Notes: generated from the sequence alone by a model not told the origin. 60,000 nucleotides of DNA from Symbiodinium natans (GCA_905221605.1 CAJNDS010002635.1:1-60000), one strand, 5' to 3'. Positions 15,621 through 24,384 are shown, counted from the first letter of the stretch. A program made the numbers and translations.

Positions 15621-18600
15621 CTTTGCCGAGCAATTACACAACTTACACCAAGCCTCGCAGTTGTCTTTATTATGAGGGACTTCGTTGTTTAGTCTCTGAG
15701 CAGTTATATTATTAGTTAAATAGCCGTTCTGGACATCGAACTCGGCTACGCCGGTTGGATGTGTGTCGAACTTGGCTTTGCCAGTTCGACAAACATCGAA
15801 TTCAAAGCGACAACCGCAGTTCTGGCAGTTTCCGTTTAACCTCTTCATAAACCATTCGGTATCAACATATTTAGTCTCATCTATTGTTCTATTCTTCGCC
15901 TCATCTTGTAGCTTATAGTTTTTAATTTTATTTGTTAAATATCGGTGTAGATTTTCTTCGTTTAGCTCTCCATTGTTAGTAGCGCCTTCGTAAAACAAAA
16001 CATCGTTAAAATCAGTGCTTCTCGTTAAGGCGCACCATATCCACTCACGGCTTACTAAATATGACTTCTCCCACTCGTGGATAGTGATTTTACCTTTGAT
16101 TGATGCCCCCTGTGCCGAATGGCAAGTGGCGCAGTAGTCGTATCTAAAATTATTATCTAAAGTGTTAATGTCGGCGGTGTATCTATCTTTTGATTTTATG
16201 TTCTCTAACGTAACTACATTGCCTGATATATTAACTATTTTAAACCGATAATTAACATTAAACTTCGTATTTCCTACCTTCTTATACTTCCTACATATAA
16301 GCGTTTCCCCTACTTCGTATTTATCAGTTTTACCTAGGTTGCTTCTTATGTAGTTGGATACATATTTACATCTTACGTTGGTGTATGCTATGTTCTTCTC
16401 GGATGCCATTAAGTCGCCAGTCGTTTTAAAATATTTCCTTACAAAGTCGGTTATAGGAATGCAGTTTATCCACATGTCGTCATACATACGGTTTAAGGTG
16501 TTGCGGTTCTCATTCGCTTTTGGGTCATCTTTAGCCCCTAGCCTCTTACAAATCGTAAGCATCATGTTGTGTTTAAATATTTGGTTGATACAGTCGTCAG
16601 CGTATTCATCGGGCTTTCTGGTATTGGTTAGGTCTTCAATCGGTGGCAGTTGTTTAACATCTCCCGCTCCTATAATAATTTTATCGGGGTGTTGTTTAAC
16701 AAATTCCCTAATCCTATTCAATATATACAAACTGTTCATATAAATTTCATCAAACACTATACAGTTAAATTTGCTATGGTCAAATTCTGGCAGTTTCTCC
16801 CCGTCGCCGACAGGAATAGCAAAGAATTTATTTGTAGTGATTGCTTCATCGTCTATATTTTGCGATAAGCTGTTCTGCGGGACTACAAACAATGTTTTAT
16901 AACCTAACTTGCTGAAATGCTTTGCTATATGCGATTTACCACCACCCGCGTATTTACTTCTTATAATAAGTGGGTTATGTTGCGTGATTTGTTTTGCGAT
17001 GGTTTCGGTGTCCCACTCGTCTTTAATTTCTAGTGTTTCGTTGGTATATTCTGGTATAGTTGTTAATATGTTTTCTTTCATTTTGCGTTGCTCTGTCGGT
17101 GGGATTATTGATTTACCTTTTTCGTGTCTCCATCCTCCGATATTATTGTTAAATGTTATTGCTTTCTTCGCCTTGCTTAAGTGCTCGTGCCTAATTACAA
17201 AGGCATCAGTTTTAACACTCCATACATCAACTCCATTTTTAATTAAATTTGTATAATCCTCTTGTATTTTATGGTTATGGATTTGTAGAAGTAACTCCTT
17301 TATGTAAGTATATCCGTTTCTTAATGCCACCCTGTCGGTCACCGTTAAGCAGTAATATTTTCTGTCCAATTCCTTGTCGTCTTCGTCGTATCCGGTGATT
17401 TTGTTAATCTTGCCTCCCACTTCTTGTTGATAATATAACGCTTCCCGAAGACTGTCAAAGGCAAAGCTTTTTGAAGATTTGTTCGTTCCCTTCTCTAACA
17501 ATCCAAAATTTACATTTGCTATAAGCTTCTTGATTTTAGCATCTTCTGGATAATGGTCTGATATCTCGGTTGCCCATAGTTGTTTAATAAGCTTCGTGTA
17601 ATTCACCTTATAGACTCTAGAAGGCTCTTTATAATGTAGGATTTCGCATTTGTCGGCGTAGTGCTTCAGAAACTTACCATAGACTAAACAGTGTGTCTTA
17701 TTAAAAAATAACGCTTGTTCTTTAGGTTTCACCAAAAACAAAGTCAGTTCGTGAAACTTGCTGTAATCGTGGGCTTTGTAATTGAAATGCTTCCATATAT
17801 CAAACTGATTAAAGACGGGAATCTCGGTAATTTGGTTGAAAGCGTGGGTGTAAGCTTTTCTTACATCTATTTCGGTGGTTGTTTCAGGCATAAACCCGTA
17901 TTTGTCGTATTTCTCGGTTCTTTGGTTAAACACCTTGTAGAATTTGTTTATTTCTCCCACCGGCGGGATTGTTCGGCATTCCTTCAGAATTTGTATATCG
18001 GTTTCGTTGTAATAGGATTTATGTAAGGGGTTAAACAATGCCTTATTGAATTCATACATTGCTTTAGACATGTTGTTATAAATCTGCTCAGTCCTTACCG
18101 TTATAGTTCCATCAACGGAGCTCGTCACTAGATTTTGGGTTTTAATCCTGTATCTTATGTTCTTCTTTTTTATGTAGAATTTGAAATATAAATCGGAAAC
18201 GATACAACCAGTAAATCTCACTTGTGGCTCATACCCTGCCATCTTGCTTTCGTAAAACAAATGGGTTAAATCATTACCATCATATATTAGCGTATAATCG
18301 TCTGTTTCTCTGAATTTCTTAAGGTCATTTAATGACTGTATCATTTTACATTCAGTGGGTTCTTCTTTCTCGTTAATATGATAATCTGGGGATGCCTTAA
18401 CCGATACATCTTGATTCTCGCGGATGGCCACCATTTGTCGTAACATTTGTAGGTTGTCGTTTGCTGTGTAGATATGATTATTTTTAACTAGGGCGTATAA
18501 TGTTGGTATATGGTGGTTGTATTTGGTCGGCGAGTATTTGAAAATCGGCTTTATGAATGAGTTAAATATCCTTACTTGAATACCGTAGTGTTCAAACACC

Positions 18601-19526
18601 GGCACCATATCTTGTATTGATGCCCCGTTCGTTTTGAAATCCTCTTCGGTCTTATTCATCAGTTTTAACATACTTTCTTTTGTTAATCTGTTCTTCTCTC
18701 GTCTTTTTTCACCCATTAGTGTATCCCTATACCAATCGGTTATGGTGTTAAACCAGCACTCGTTTTCTTTGTAATGCTTTACATTTATTGCTTCCTTAAA
18801 GGTTTCAAACTCGGGGTCTAAAGGCGTTTGAATGTAGATGTTATACATACTTAAATTGGCGGTATTTGTTAGTTTCTCCTGTTCTGGCTTAAAGTCTGTA
18901 TCACCATCTACCCGTTCAAGGCTTTTAATTTGAATACATTCCATATATTGCGATGTATGATATAGGTCATCTTCTAAAACTGGGTCTGTGTTGAGTGTAT
19001 CCATTAACTTTGTAAATGTGTTTTTCGTTTCCTTATCATACCTAAAAATTCGTTTCCCCACCAAGTCCTCTATGTATCTGGTGGATGTTACATTTGCGCT
19101 TTTAGGTTCTTTCCAAAAGTAAATTAAAGGTCGGCCTTTGTGGTCTTTGAAAGCGGTTTTAATAGCGTTGTCTTTTTCTAACTTTAATTTATAAAACATT
19201 ACATCTATAGAGTAGATGCTGGTGCTATTTCGTCTTTTGTTTTCCTTCTTTGCTTCCCGCATTCGTTGCCCGAGTGGTTCTTTGTCGTGGTGTTTGTCGT
19301 GGATTTTGTCGTATGCTGTGTTTGCCTTCGTCTTTTGTTTGTCGGTTTTTGCTGTTATAAACTGTCTGATTAAATTGTCCGCGGTGGTGAATTGCGCTAT
19401 TTTACGGTCTTCATAAAAGTTAATTAGATTTTGTATTTTTTCTCTGGTGCCTTGTGTGAGGCGATTTTTGTAGTTGTCGTAGGTTGTTTGTAGTGCTCTC
19501 GTGTTACGCTTAATATTTTTGCTCAT
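15618..19526 (-). CDS. TV-Pol-like DNA polymerase fused to SF1 helicase
   Basis: 1302 aa from ATG at 19526; a TTG two codons upstream is a less likely start. In order: a charged N-terminus; a region with NECWFNTITDWYRDTL (Cys257) and KNNHIY (His351) resembling an OTU-type cysteine protease fold; polymerase motifs DVRKAYT (Asp554), KIKK..ANVNFG (about 665-675) and VKTDAFVI (Asp774), the pattern of the transposon-virus TV-Pol family; then a superfamily 1 helicase with GGGKSH (861-866), VFDE (924-927), GAGDVKQLPP (953-962), CHSAQG (1135-1140) and ALTRST (1167-1172). The last 70 residues hold CQNCGC and QRLNNEVPHNKDNCEAWCKLCN, an HNH/endonuclease VII-like zinc module. This would replicate the element. 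It has no TCTAA promoter. Confidence 0.85.
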   Translation of the reverse strand: MSKNIKRNTRALQTTYDNYKNRLTQGTREKIQNLINFYEDRKIAQFTTADNLIRQFITAKTDKQKTKANTAYDKIHDKHHDKEPLGQRMREAKKENKRRNSTSIYSIDVMFYKLKLEKDNAIKTAFKDHKGRPLIYFWKEPKSANVTSTRYIEDLVGKRIFRYDKETKNTFTKLMDTLNTDPVLEDDLYHTSQYMECIQIKSLERVDGDTDFKPEQEKLTNTANLSMYNIYIQTPLDPEFETFKEAINVKHYKENECWFNTITDWYRDTLMGEKRREKNRLTKESMLKLMNKTEEDFKTNGASIQDMVPVFEHYGIQVRIFNSFIKPIFKYSPTKYNHHIPTLYALVKNNHIYTANDNLQMLRQMVAIRENQDVSVKASPDYHINEKEEPTECKMIQSLNDLKKFRETDDYTLIYDGNDLTHLFYESKMAGYEPQVRFTGCIVSDLYFKFYIKKKNIRYRIKTQNLVTSSVDGTITVRTEQIYNNMSKAMYEFNKALFNPLHKSYYNETDIQILKECRTIPPVGEINKFYKVFNQRTEKYDKYGFMPETTTEIDVRKAYTHAFNQITEIPVFNQFDIWKHFNYKAHDYSKFHELTLFLVKPKEQALFFNKTHCLVYGKFLKHYADKCEILHYKEPSRVYKVNYTKLIKQLWATEISDHYPEDAKIKKLIANVNFGLLEKGTNKSSKSFAFDSLREALYYQQEVGGKINKITGYDEDDKELDRKYYCLTVTDRVALRNGYTYIKELLLQIHNHKIQEDYTNLIKNGVDVWSVKTDAFVIRHEHLSKAKKAITFNNNIGGWRHEKGKSIIPPTEQRKMKENILTTIPEYTNETLEIKDEWDTETIAKQITQHNPLIIRSKYAGGGKSHIAKHFSKLGYKTLFVVPQNSLSQNIDDEAITTNKFFAIPVGDGEKLPEFDHSKFNCIVFDEIYMNSLYILNRIREFVKQHPDKIIIGAGDVKQLPPIEDLTNTRKPDEYADDCINQIFKHNMMLTICKRLGAKDDPKANENRNTLNRMYDDMWINCIPITDFVRKYFKTTGDLMASEKNIAYTNVRCKYVSNYIRSNLGKTDKYEVGETLICRKYKKVGNTKFNVNYRFKIVNISGNVVTLENIKSKDRYTADINTLDNNFRYDYCATCHSAQGASIKGKITIHEWEKSYLVSREWIWCALTRSTDFNDVLFYEGATNNGELNEENLHRYLTNKIKNYKLQDEAKNRTIDETKYVDTEWFMKRLNGNCQNCGCRFEFDVCRTGKAKFDTHPTGVAEFDVQNGYLTNNITAQRLNNEVPHNKDNCEAWCKLCNCSAK

Positions 19527-19642
19527 ATACAATATAATTACAATATAAGTTAAATTTTCTTTTTAAATACTTTTTCTAAAGATTTTCGTAATATATTTAG
19601 AAACTTATTTAAAGAAATAGTATAAATATATAGTATAGTAAT
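19527..19642. promoter_or_regulatory. Divergent AT-rich promoter region
   Basis: 116 bases between the divergent polymerase-helicase and the 19643 gene. TATAAATA at 19621-19628 lies about 14 bases before the 19643 ATG. TCTAA occurs only far from either start (19575 plus, 19596 minus), unlike in the structural genes, so these two genes may form an early class. Confidence 0.4.
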
Positions 19643-19957
19643 ATGACACATTTTAAAAGTCCCGAGGATATGACAATGGACGAGATTAAGCAACAACTGG
19701 CTTTGTATCAGAGGCTTTATTACAATAAAAGGAAAGAAGACGAGCAATTTATGCTGAAGAAGCGCGAGGCAAGTTTAAGGCACAACCAAAAAAAGAAACT
19801 TAAGGAATACATAGAAGAAAACAATTTAAGCGAGGAAGACTTAACACCAAGTCAGATTAATGAAATCATTACAGATAAGAAACCTAGCGGAAAGAAACGC
19901 GGAGCTCCCAAATACGATATGAATGAATACAAAGTGATTATGCCTAATGCCGTTTAA
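19643..19957 (+). CDS. Basic coiled-coil hypothetical protein (104 aa)
   Basis: Helix with Lys/Glu heptads around 12-60, then SEEDLTPSQINEII, a helix-turn-helix-like stretch, and a basic KKPSGKKRGAPK segment. It could bind DNA. It lies directly upstream of the integrase in the same direction, and a hairpin (19962-19988) separates them. No family recognised. Confidence 0.65.
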   Translation: MTHFKSPEDMTMDEIKQQLALYQRLYYNKRKEDEQFMLKKREASLRHNQKKKLKEYIEENNLSEEDLTPSQINEIITDKKPSGKKRGAPKYDMNEYKVIMPNAV

Positions 19958-19961
19958 AATG

Positions 19962-19988
19962 ATGATTTAATTAATTATATTAAATCAT
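19962..19988 (+). terminator. Hairpin between the 19643 gene and integrase
   Basis: ATGATTTAAT (19962-19971) pairs with ATTAAATCAT (19979-19988) over a 7-base loop, starting 5 bases after the TAA at 19955-19957. Confidence 0.6.
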
Positions 19989-20009
19989 TATTTTTTGTTA
20001 CTTATTTAT

Positions 20010-20921
20010 ATGAGTGAGAAACAGAAAATTATTAATGATGTATATTTTGATAGAGCCGGTTATGGTTCAAAACAAAGGACTTTAAGCGAAGCACGGGAGA
20101 AGGACAAAACCATAACAATGGGTGATATTAACGAGTTTTTTAGAAAGAATGTTGAGCAAAAAAGAAGGCCGGTAGGTCAAAACAGTTTTATCGCCCCGTA
20201 TTCCGCTTATGAATATCAAATGGATTTGTTTTTTATAAACGATATGGATGAACAAAAGTTTAGGGTAGGTGTTTTGATGATTGATGTTTTTGATAAGTTT
20301 ATGTATGTAGTGCCGATAAAAAGCAAACAAGAAGGAGATGTAGCGAGTGGGATGATTGAATGTTTAAATAAGATGGGTAAGAAACCTCAAATAATTTATA
20401 CGGACGATGAAGGCGCATTGAACAAGGAGGCAATACAAAAGTATTTGAAGGATGAGAACATAGAACATCATAGAACGAGGGCGCACCCAAATTTTAGTGA
20501 AAGAGCCATCAGAACTTTTAAAGATATGTTGTATAAGAGGGTTGAAGCGGATGAGAAAAAAGGAAAACAAAACATCCAATGGCCGGACTACATATTAGAA
20601 ATATTATTGACCTATAATAATCAAATGAAGCACTCGGCCACAGGATTTACGCCGAAAGAAGCCCGAAAGCCCAGTAATCAATTCAAAGTGAAACTAAATT
20701 TAACGATGAAGGGCAAGAAGAACCGCGTTTATCCTGAACTAAATGTAGGGGATGAAGTTAAGATATTTAGGAAGCGAAAACCAAATGAAAAAGAAAGAGT
20801 GGGAAATTACAGCCAAAATATTTATACAATAGAAAGCATTGAAAACAAATTAGGTCAAAATTATTACAGAGTTGAGGGCAATACTAGGCAGTATCTTCGT
20901 TTTGAGTTGTTAAAAGTTTAA
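20010..20921 (+). CDS. Retroviral-type (rve) integrase
   Basis: 303 aa from ATG at 20010; an in-frame TTG five codons earlier is less likely. The RNase H-like core has YQMDLFF (Asp72), IIYTDDEGAL (Asp132) and NFSERAIRTFK (Glu164), the DDE set of Polinton/retrovirus integrases, followed by the family's TYNNQ..HSATGFTPKEA segment (about 207-224). A C-terminal SH3/chromo-like barrel begins at VGDEVKIFRKRK. The enzyme trims the TIR ends and joins them to staggered target cuts, consistent with the AAAGA duplication and the AG/CT ends. No frameshift or lost catalytic residue, so it may be active. Confidence 0.92.
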   Translation: MSEKQKIINDVYFDRAGYGSKQRTLSEAREKDKTITMGDINEFFRKNVEQKRRPVGQNSFIAPYSAYEYQMDLFFINDMDEQKFRVGVLMIDVFDKFMYVVPIKSKQEGDVASGMIECLNKMGKKPQIIYTDDEGALNKEAIQKYLKDENIEHHRTRAHPNFSERAIRTFKDMLYKRVEADEKKGKQNIQWPDYILEILLTYNNQMKHSATGFTPKEARKPSNQFKVKLNLTMKGKKNRVYPELNVGDEVKIFRKRKPNEKERVGNYSQNIYTIESIENKLGQNYYRVEGNTRQYLRFELLKV

Positions 20922-20940
20922 TAATCTTATGAATTAAATT

Positions 20941-20961
20941 TCTAAAGAAAAAACCATCTAA
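20941..20961 (+). promoter_or_regulatory. Paired TCTAA motifs
   Basis: TCTAAAGAAA at 20941 and CATCTAAAGAAA at 20955 are near direct repeats, 31 or more bases before the ATG at 20993. The spacing is longer than in the structural genes. Confidence 0.35.
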
Positions 20962-20992
20962 AGAAATAATACCTATATATATTAACAGGAAA

Positions 20993-21598
20993 ATGTTCAA
21001 GTTTGAAAGTTGTTGGAAGTGCGAAGAAATGAGCAATGTAAAGGTGTTAAATAGCAAGTTGCCGATTGATATATGTAATCGTGTATGTGAATATGATAAA
21101 TGCGATAAGTGTAGGAAGAAGATAATAGAAATGGAAGATTTTGATGAAAACCCCAGATTTTCAAAACTAAACAAAGTTCAAAAGATAATAATACACATTC
21201 TATATCGTAACCATGACATTGATACAATTATGGACAGGCGCAAATACAAAAACATCATCAAAAGGTCAAATAACCCACTGCGGAAGATAATGAAGCACTT
21301 TGTAAATATCAGAAACCATTCAGACAGGGAGCGTTTTATGTTTCACGGTGTATGTCATGCTAGTTTATTATATAGTGTCATAAGCCGTTTATCAGACACA
21401 AAAGTTTTGAAGGAAATCGCATATTATAAGATTAAAACCGCTACTATTAGATTTAACGGTTTTGAAATTAGTAAGGAAGTTATAGTAAAGGAAATAATAC
21501 GCGAATGTTTTGATTTTTGGCTGGTGGGTTGGAGGGATTATTACAATACAACAACCGAAGAAATTATGGAGTATGTAGAGTATGTGTTTTCGCTATAG
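20993..21598 (+). CDS. Putative zinc-ribbon protein (201 aa)
   Basis: CWKC (C7/C10) and CDKC (C37/C40), with C28 and C32 between, suggest one or two zinc sites at the N-terminus. The rest is helical and charged with many aromatic residues (FDFWLVGWRDYYN near 170-182). No family recognised. It is the last gene of the AT-rich core and is followed by two strong hairpins, after which base composition changes. Confidence 0.7.
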   Translation: MFKFESCWKCEEMSNVKVLNSKLPIDICNRVCEYDKCDKCRKKIIEMEDFDENPRFSKLNKVQKIIIHILYRNHDIDTIMDRRKYKNIIKRSNNPLRKIMKHFVNIRNHSDRERFMFHGVCHASLLYSVISRLSDTKVLKEIAYYKIKTATIRFNGFEISKEVIVKEIIRECFDFWLVGWRDYYNTTTEEIMEYVEYVFSL

Positions 21599-21635
21599 TT
21601 TCGCAACTATAACATTATTTTTCTTATAATGTTAT
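21594..21635 (+). terminator. Twin hairpins at the end of the viral core
   Basis: TATAGTT-TCGC-AACTATA (21594-21611), then ATAACATTAT (21609-21618) paired with ATAATGTTAT (21626-21635) over a 7-base loop. The first overlaps the stop at 21596-21598. Confidence 0.65.
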
Positions 21636-22095
21636 GTTTGTAACCATCCTAAACCCTAAAAGTCACTACACCCGACGTGTCAAAATTGATTTTGGCGTTT
21701 TTTTTGCTTTCTGCTTGTTTTTGTATGGGTTTTGCCTATATTTTGAAGGTGTTTTCGTTTTTTTGGTCATATCAAACCCCTTTGAGTTGAAAATTTGAGG
21801 TTTATTTTTTGTTGTATTTTTGTTTTTAATAGTTTTATGATTTTTATGATTTTTTATTTGTAAAATATGTATTTTTATCCAAGGCACTGGTAGTCGTAGA
21901 AGTCGGTCACTGTGTCCGCAGTGGTGTCGTAGAGCACGAGGATGCGTGTAGTTGTTCGGTGTCCTTCGGGCGGGGAAGTGGGAGGCAGTGAGGAAAGGGG
22001 GTAAGGGTTTAAGGCAAAGCAGAGCATCGTCGTAAGGATTTTTGGCGCACCGACCGCCACGGCTCAAGCACTGCGCGACACACCGCTGACTGATT
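21636..22095. other. Junction of AT-rich core and GC-rich captured segment
   Basis: Holds CCTAAACCCTAAA at 21649-21661, the only telomere-like doublet on this side inside the element. About 200 bases of T-rich sequence follow, then an abrupt change to GC-rich DNA near 21880. The minus-strand frames here are low-complexity or lack motifs. I see no supportable gene. Confidence 0.5.
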
Positions 22096-23624
22096 TCACA
22101 CAGTCGGGGGAGCGGATGAGGATGTCAGGGCTTTCTTCGCTCCCTTCATCTCTGTAATGAACCTCTCAAATGCTCGGGCATCATCAAAGCAATCAGCGTA
22201 ACCCTCGCCGAAGTGGGACTGCGCGAAGCGGAGCACTTTGGTAAGGCGGTCGCGGACATCCTACGAGGGGTCACTATTGAAACCAATCGGGGCACTATTG
22301 AAACCAATCGGGGCACTATTGAAACCAATCGGGGCACTATTGAAACCAATCGGGGCACTATTGTAACCCAGTCCTGTATGGCTTTCACCTGTGGGACACA
22401 CGCTAGGATTTTCCCAGCCCTGAAGTCCAGCGTGTTGCCCCCCTTGGAGGCTTTCACCATCTCGTCCAGCGTCTCAAGGGTCACCAGCGGGGACAAGCAC
22501 ATCTGCTCAAAGTCGGCGCGCCCCCACTTCTGTGCGAAAGTTTGTAGGAGCAATTTGACTTCATCAGGGTCGGTCTCCGCAGACTGGACGCTTTCGTCCT
22601 CATTCTTTCGGCGCTTTCCGCCTCCCTTGAGACGCAACACAAGCACCACCTCCAAATCATGACTGTCGTCGTCAATGTAGTCCTTGAGGGTCGCGTTGAT
22701 GGTCTCCATGCTTTGACCTCCGCATGTCAGGTAGAACAGTTCCGAGTTGAGCACGAACTTGCCAGCCTTAACATTGATTTTGTCGCTGACTAGGTCTTTG
22801 AAGCTCCTCACGGTGGTGTAGTCGGGGACGGCCAAGGTGATGGGGGAATTGCCTTTCATTGTAGTCACCTTCACATTTAGCATGATGACAGGGTCGGCCT
22901 CGTCGTCGTCCCACTTCTTCAAGAAGTCGGCGCTGAAGAGGTAGTCCCCGTTCTCGTCCAGCTCACAAAAGTCGCGGATGTCGTCCTCTGGCTTGCCCTC
23001 GTCAATCATGAGATGAATCTGTAAGCCCTCGTGGATGTTGGTCTCGCAGGCGAGGTTGTTGTCGGGGAGCTCCTCGCCGATGTCCTCTGGCACGGTGTCG
23101 CCCACGGCATAGGTGGAGAACTGCCACAGGTGGAGCTTCGCAATGTCAAAGCCCTTTGTGACCGCAATCTTCTCCTTCAGGTTCAGGATTGTTTCGTTGC
23201 CCTCAATCGGCAACTCAAAGATGTCCGTGACGATGCGGTCATCACCACCAAAGACTGTCACCCAAGTAGCAGGCTCGGTGTCACTCTCCTCACTTGACGA
23301 AACAGGCACTGTAGAACTGGAGGACGCCGAAGGTTTGGGCATCGCCTTACTGGAAGCACGCCTCGTAAGCATTCCCCAGTTTTCCTCAATCTTGTCAATG
23401 ACCTCCTCTTTGTGTGCTTTGGCGAAGTTGGTCAAGCGAAGCCCCAATGAGTTGAAGAGGGTCTTCAGCTGGTCTCTGGTCATCTTCTGAAAGGGAGCCC
23501 TGTTAAATCGTGTCATGGCATTCGCCTTCAACTGCTCAACGGTGGTCACCATGCCAGCACGAACCTCAACTGGAATCGTGGCATTTCCCTCTTCGTCACG
23601 AAGAAAGATGACCACGCTTGACAT
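22096..23624 (-). CDS. Ubiquitin-like / SAP-like domain protein, cargo gene with one likely intron
   Basis: GC-rich, host-like codon use inside the viral TIRs. Residues 47-83 resemble a SAP DNA-binding motif (MTRDQLKTLFNSLGL...EEVIDKI). Residues about 120-206 and 248-335 look like two ubiquitin folds; the second has PITLAV near its start and ends VLRLKGG (329-335), very close to ubiquitin's LRLRGG end, then GKRRK. A protease could free this end for conjugation. Read straight through, the frame runs into a 7-residue repeat (IVPRLVS) and a junk-like tail ending at 22146. Removing 22261-22367 as a GT-AG intron joins two phase-0 exons (23624-22368 and 22260-22096) into a 473-aa protein with a more natural C-terminus. 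A frameshift is the alternative. Function in the element is unknown. Confidence 0.65.
22261..22367 (-). other. Putative 107-bp GT-AG intron
   Basis: On the minus strand it begins GTTACAATAG and ends CCTCGTAG, followed by G, as is common at dinoflagellate acceptors. Its length is not a multiple of three, and removing it opens a clean 54-codon second exon. It consists almost wholly of the 21-bp tandem repeat. Confidence 0.5.
22272..22366. repeat. 21-bp minisatellite, about 4.5 copies
   Basis: The unit CACTATTGAAACCAATCGGGG recurs at 22272, 22293, 22314, 22335 and (partly) 22356, the full copies being identical. Read as protein on the minus strand it gives IVPRLVS repeats. Confidence 0.95.
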
Positions 23625-23879
23625 AGCGACTACAACTGAACTTGCCGAAGGCTGAAAGCTGGGACTGCTGAAGTCTCAAAAAAGGCTTCGGCGAGTGCGT
23701 TCAATGCTGTCTCAATTAATGGACAGTCTTCAACACTCGCACCTGTCACTTGGCATTACAAAAAGGCAAGGCACACCGACACTAAACCCTAAACTCTAAA
23801 CCCTTAAAACCAGTCCTCCCGACGATGAAGATGTTGTCGTCGCTGTAGCGCATCCGACAGGAGGGGCTTCTTATTCTGC
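23625..23879. other. Upstream region of the ubiquitin-like gene
   Basis: GC-rich, with a short telomere-like stretch (CTAAACCCTAAACTCTAAACCC, about 23793-23814) 65 bases from the right TIR. No clear promoter and no spliced-leader remnant seen. Confidence 0.5.
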
Positions 23880-24184
23880 TACCTTATCCCTAAACCTTAT
23901 TCCTATTATAGATATTTTATTAGAGAATACCATTTCCATTTTCAAGGGTTGGGGATTTCGGGTTGGGAATATGGGTTTTTCTATGGGGGTGTTGGTGTAT
24001 GGGGTTAAGGGTGGGGGTTTTCTATGTGGGTCTTGGTGTGGGTCTTCTGGTGGTTCCATGGTATGGGTCTTACTATGGGTATTTTGGTGAGTTTAGGGTT
24101 GAGGTATAGGTTGTTATGGTTTGGGTCATTGGGTGGCCTAGGGGGGTGGGCATGGTTAGAAAATGGAAATGGTATCCACTAACT
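23880..24184 (-). repeat. Right terminal inverted repeat (305 bp)
   Basis: Inverted copy of 2564-2868. The inner edge is sharp: similarity stops at 23880, where GC-rich sequence of the captured segment begins. Confidence 0.95.
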
Positions 24185-24189
24185 AAAGA
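24185..24189. repeat. Target site duplication, right copy (AAAGA)
   Basis: Direct repeat of 2559-2563, immediately after the last TIR base. Extending to six bases breaks the match, so the duplication is 5 bp. Confidence 0.8.
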
Positions 24190-24384
24190 TCGGGTTTCGG
24201 GTGTGCGGGCTTAGGTTTGAGGGCCTCACGCCTGTAGTAGGGTTTCAGCGTCATGGGTTTTAGCGTTTGAGAGCATCGCCTTTTAAGGGCTTAGGGTTTA
24301 GGGTTTAGGGCTTAGGGTAGACGCCGAAGCATCACCGAGCATTGCACCGATCGGGGCCAGGCATATGGGAGACAAAACTCATGG

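Larger units (their letters stand above)
2564..24184. mobile_element. Integrated polinton-like virus (complete provirus)
   Basis: A 21,621-bp element bounded by 305-bp TIRs that differ at only about two positions, starting AGTTAGTGG and ending in its reverse complement, between AAAGA duplications. The AT-rich core encodes the PLV hallmark set: double-jelly-roll major capsid protein, penton-like protein, A32-type packaging ATPase, polymerase-helicase and rve integrase, plus fibre and lipase. No hallmark gene is visibly broken. Near-identical TIRs and intact frames argue for a recent insertion. The right-hand 2.2 kb inside the TIR is GC-rich and host-like and carries a ubiquitin-like gene, probably captured cargo. 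Unlike classical Polintons it has no recognisable protein-primed family B polymerase and no separate adenovirus-type protease. Confidence 0.93.

Noticed and set aside
16354-18026. Plus-strand frames of 100-130 codons under the polymerase-helicase
   Set aside because: Antisense shadows; the minus strand has a continuous, motif-rich 1302-codon frame.
19995-20009. Longer integrase N-terminus from a TTG
   Set aside because: An ATG at 20010 gives a sensible start and the extra five codons are hydrophobic leader-like noise from AT-rich promoter DNA.
21666-22067. 133-codon minus frame across the AT/GC junction
   Set aside because: Half is Lys/Thr/Asn-rich low complexity from T-rich DNA and half is GC-rich sequence; it spans the composition break and has no motif.
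22213-22662. 149-codon plus frame with TIETNRG repeats
   Set aside because: Antisense shadow of the ubiquitin-like gene and its minisatellite.
23821-23870. YSDDN-like reading on the minus strand, recalling reverse transcriptase
   Set aside because: Only about 14 residues, no other RT motif on either side.
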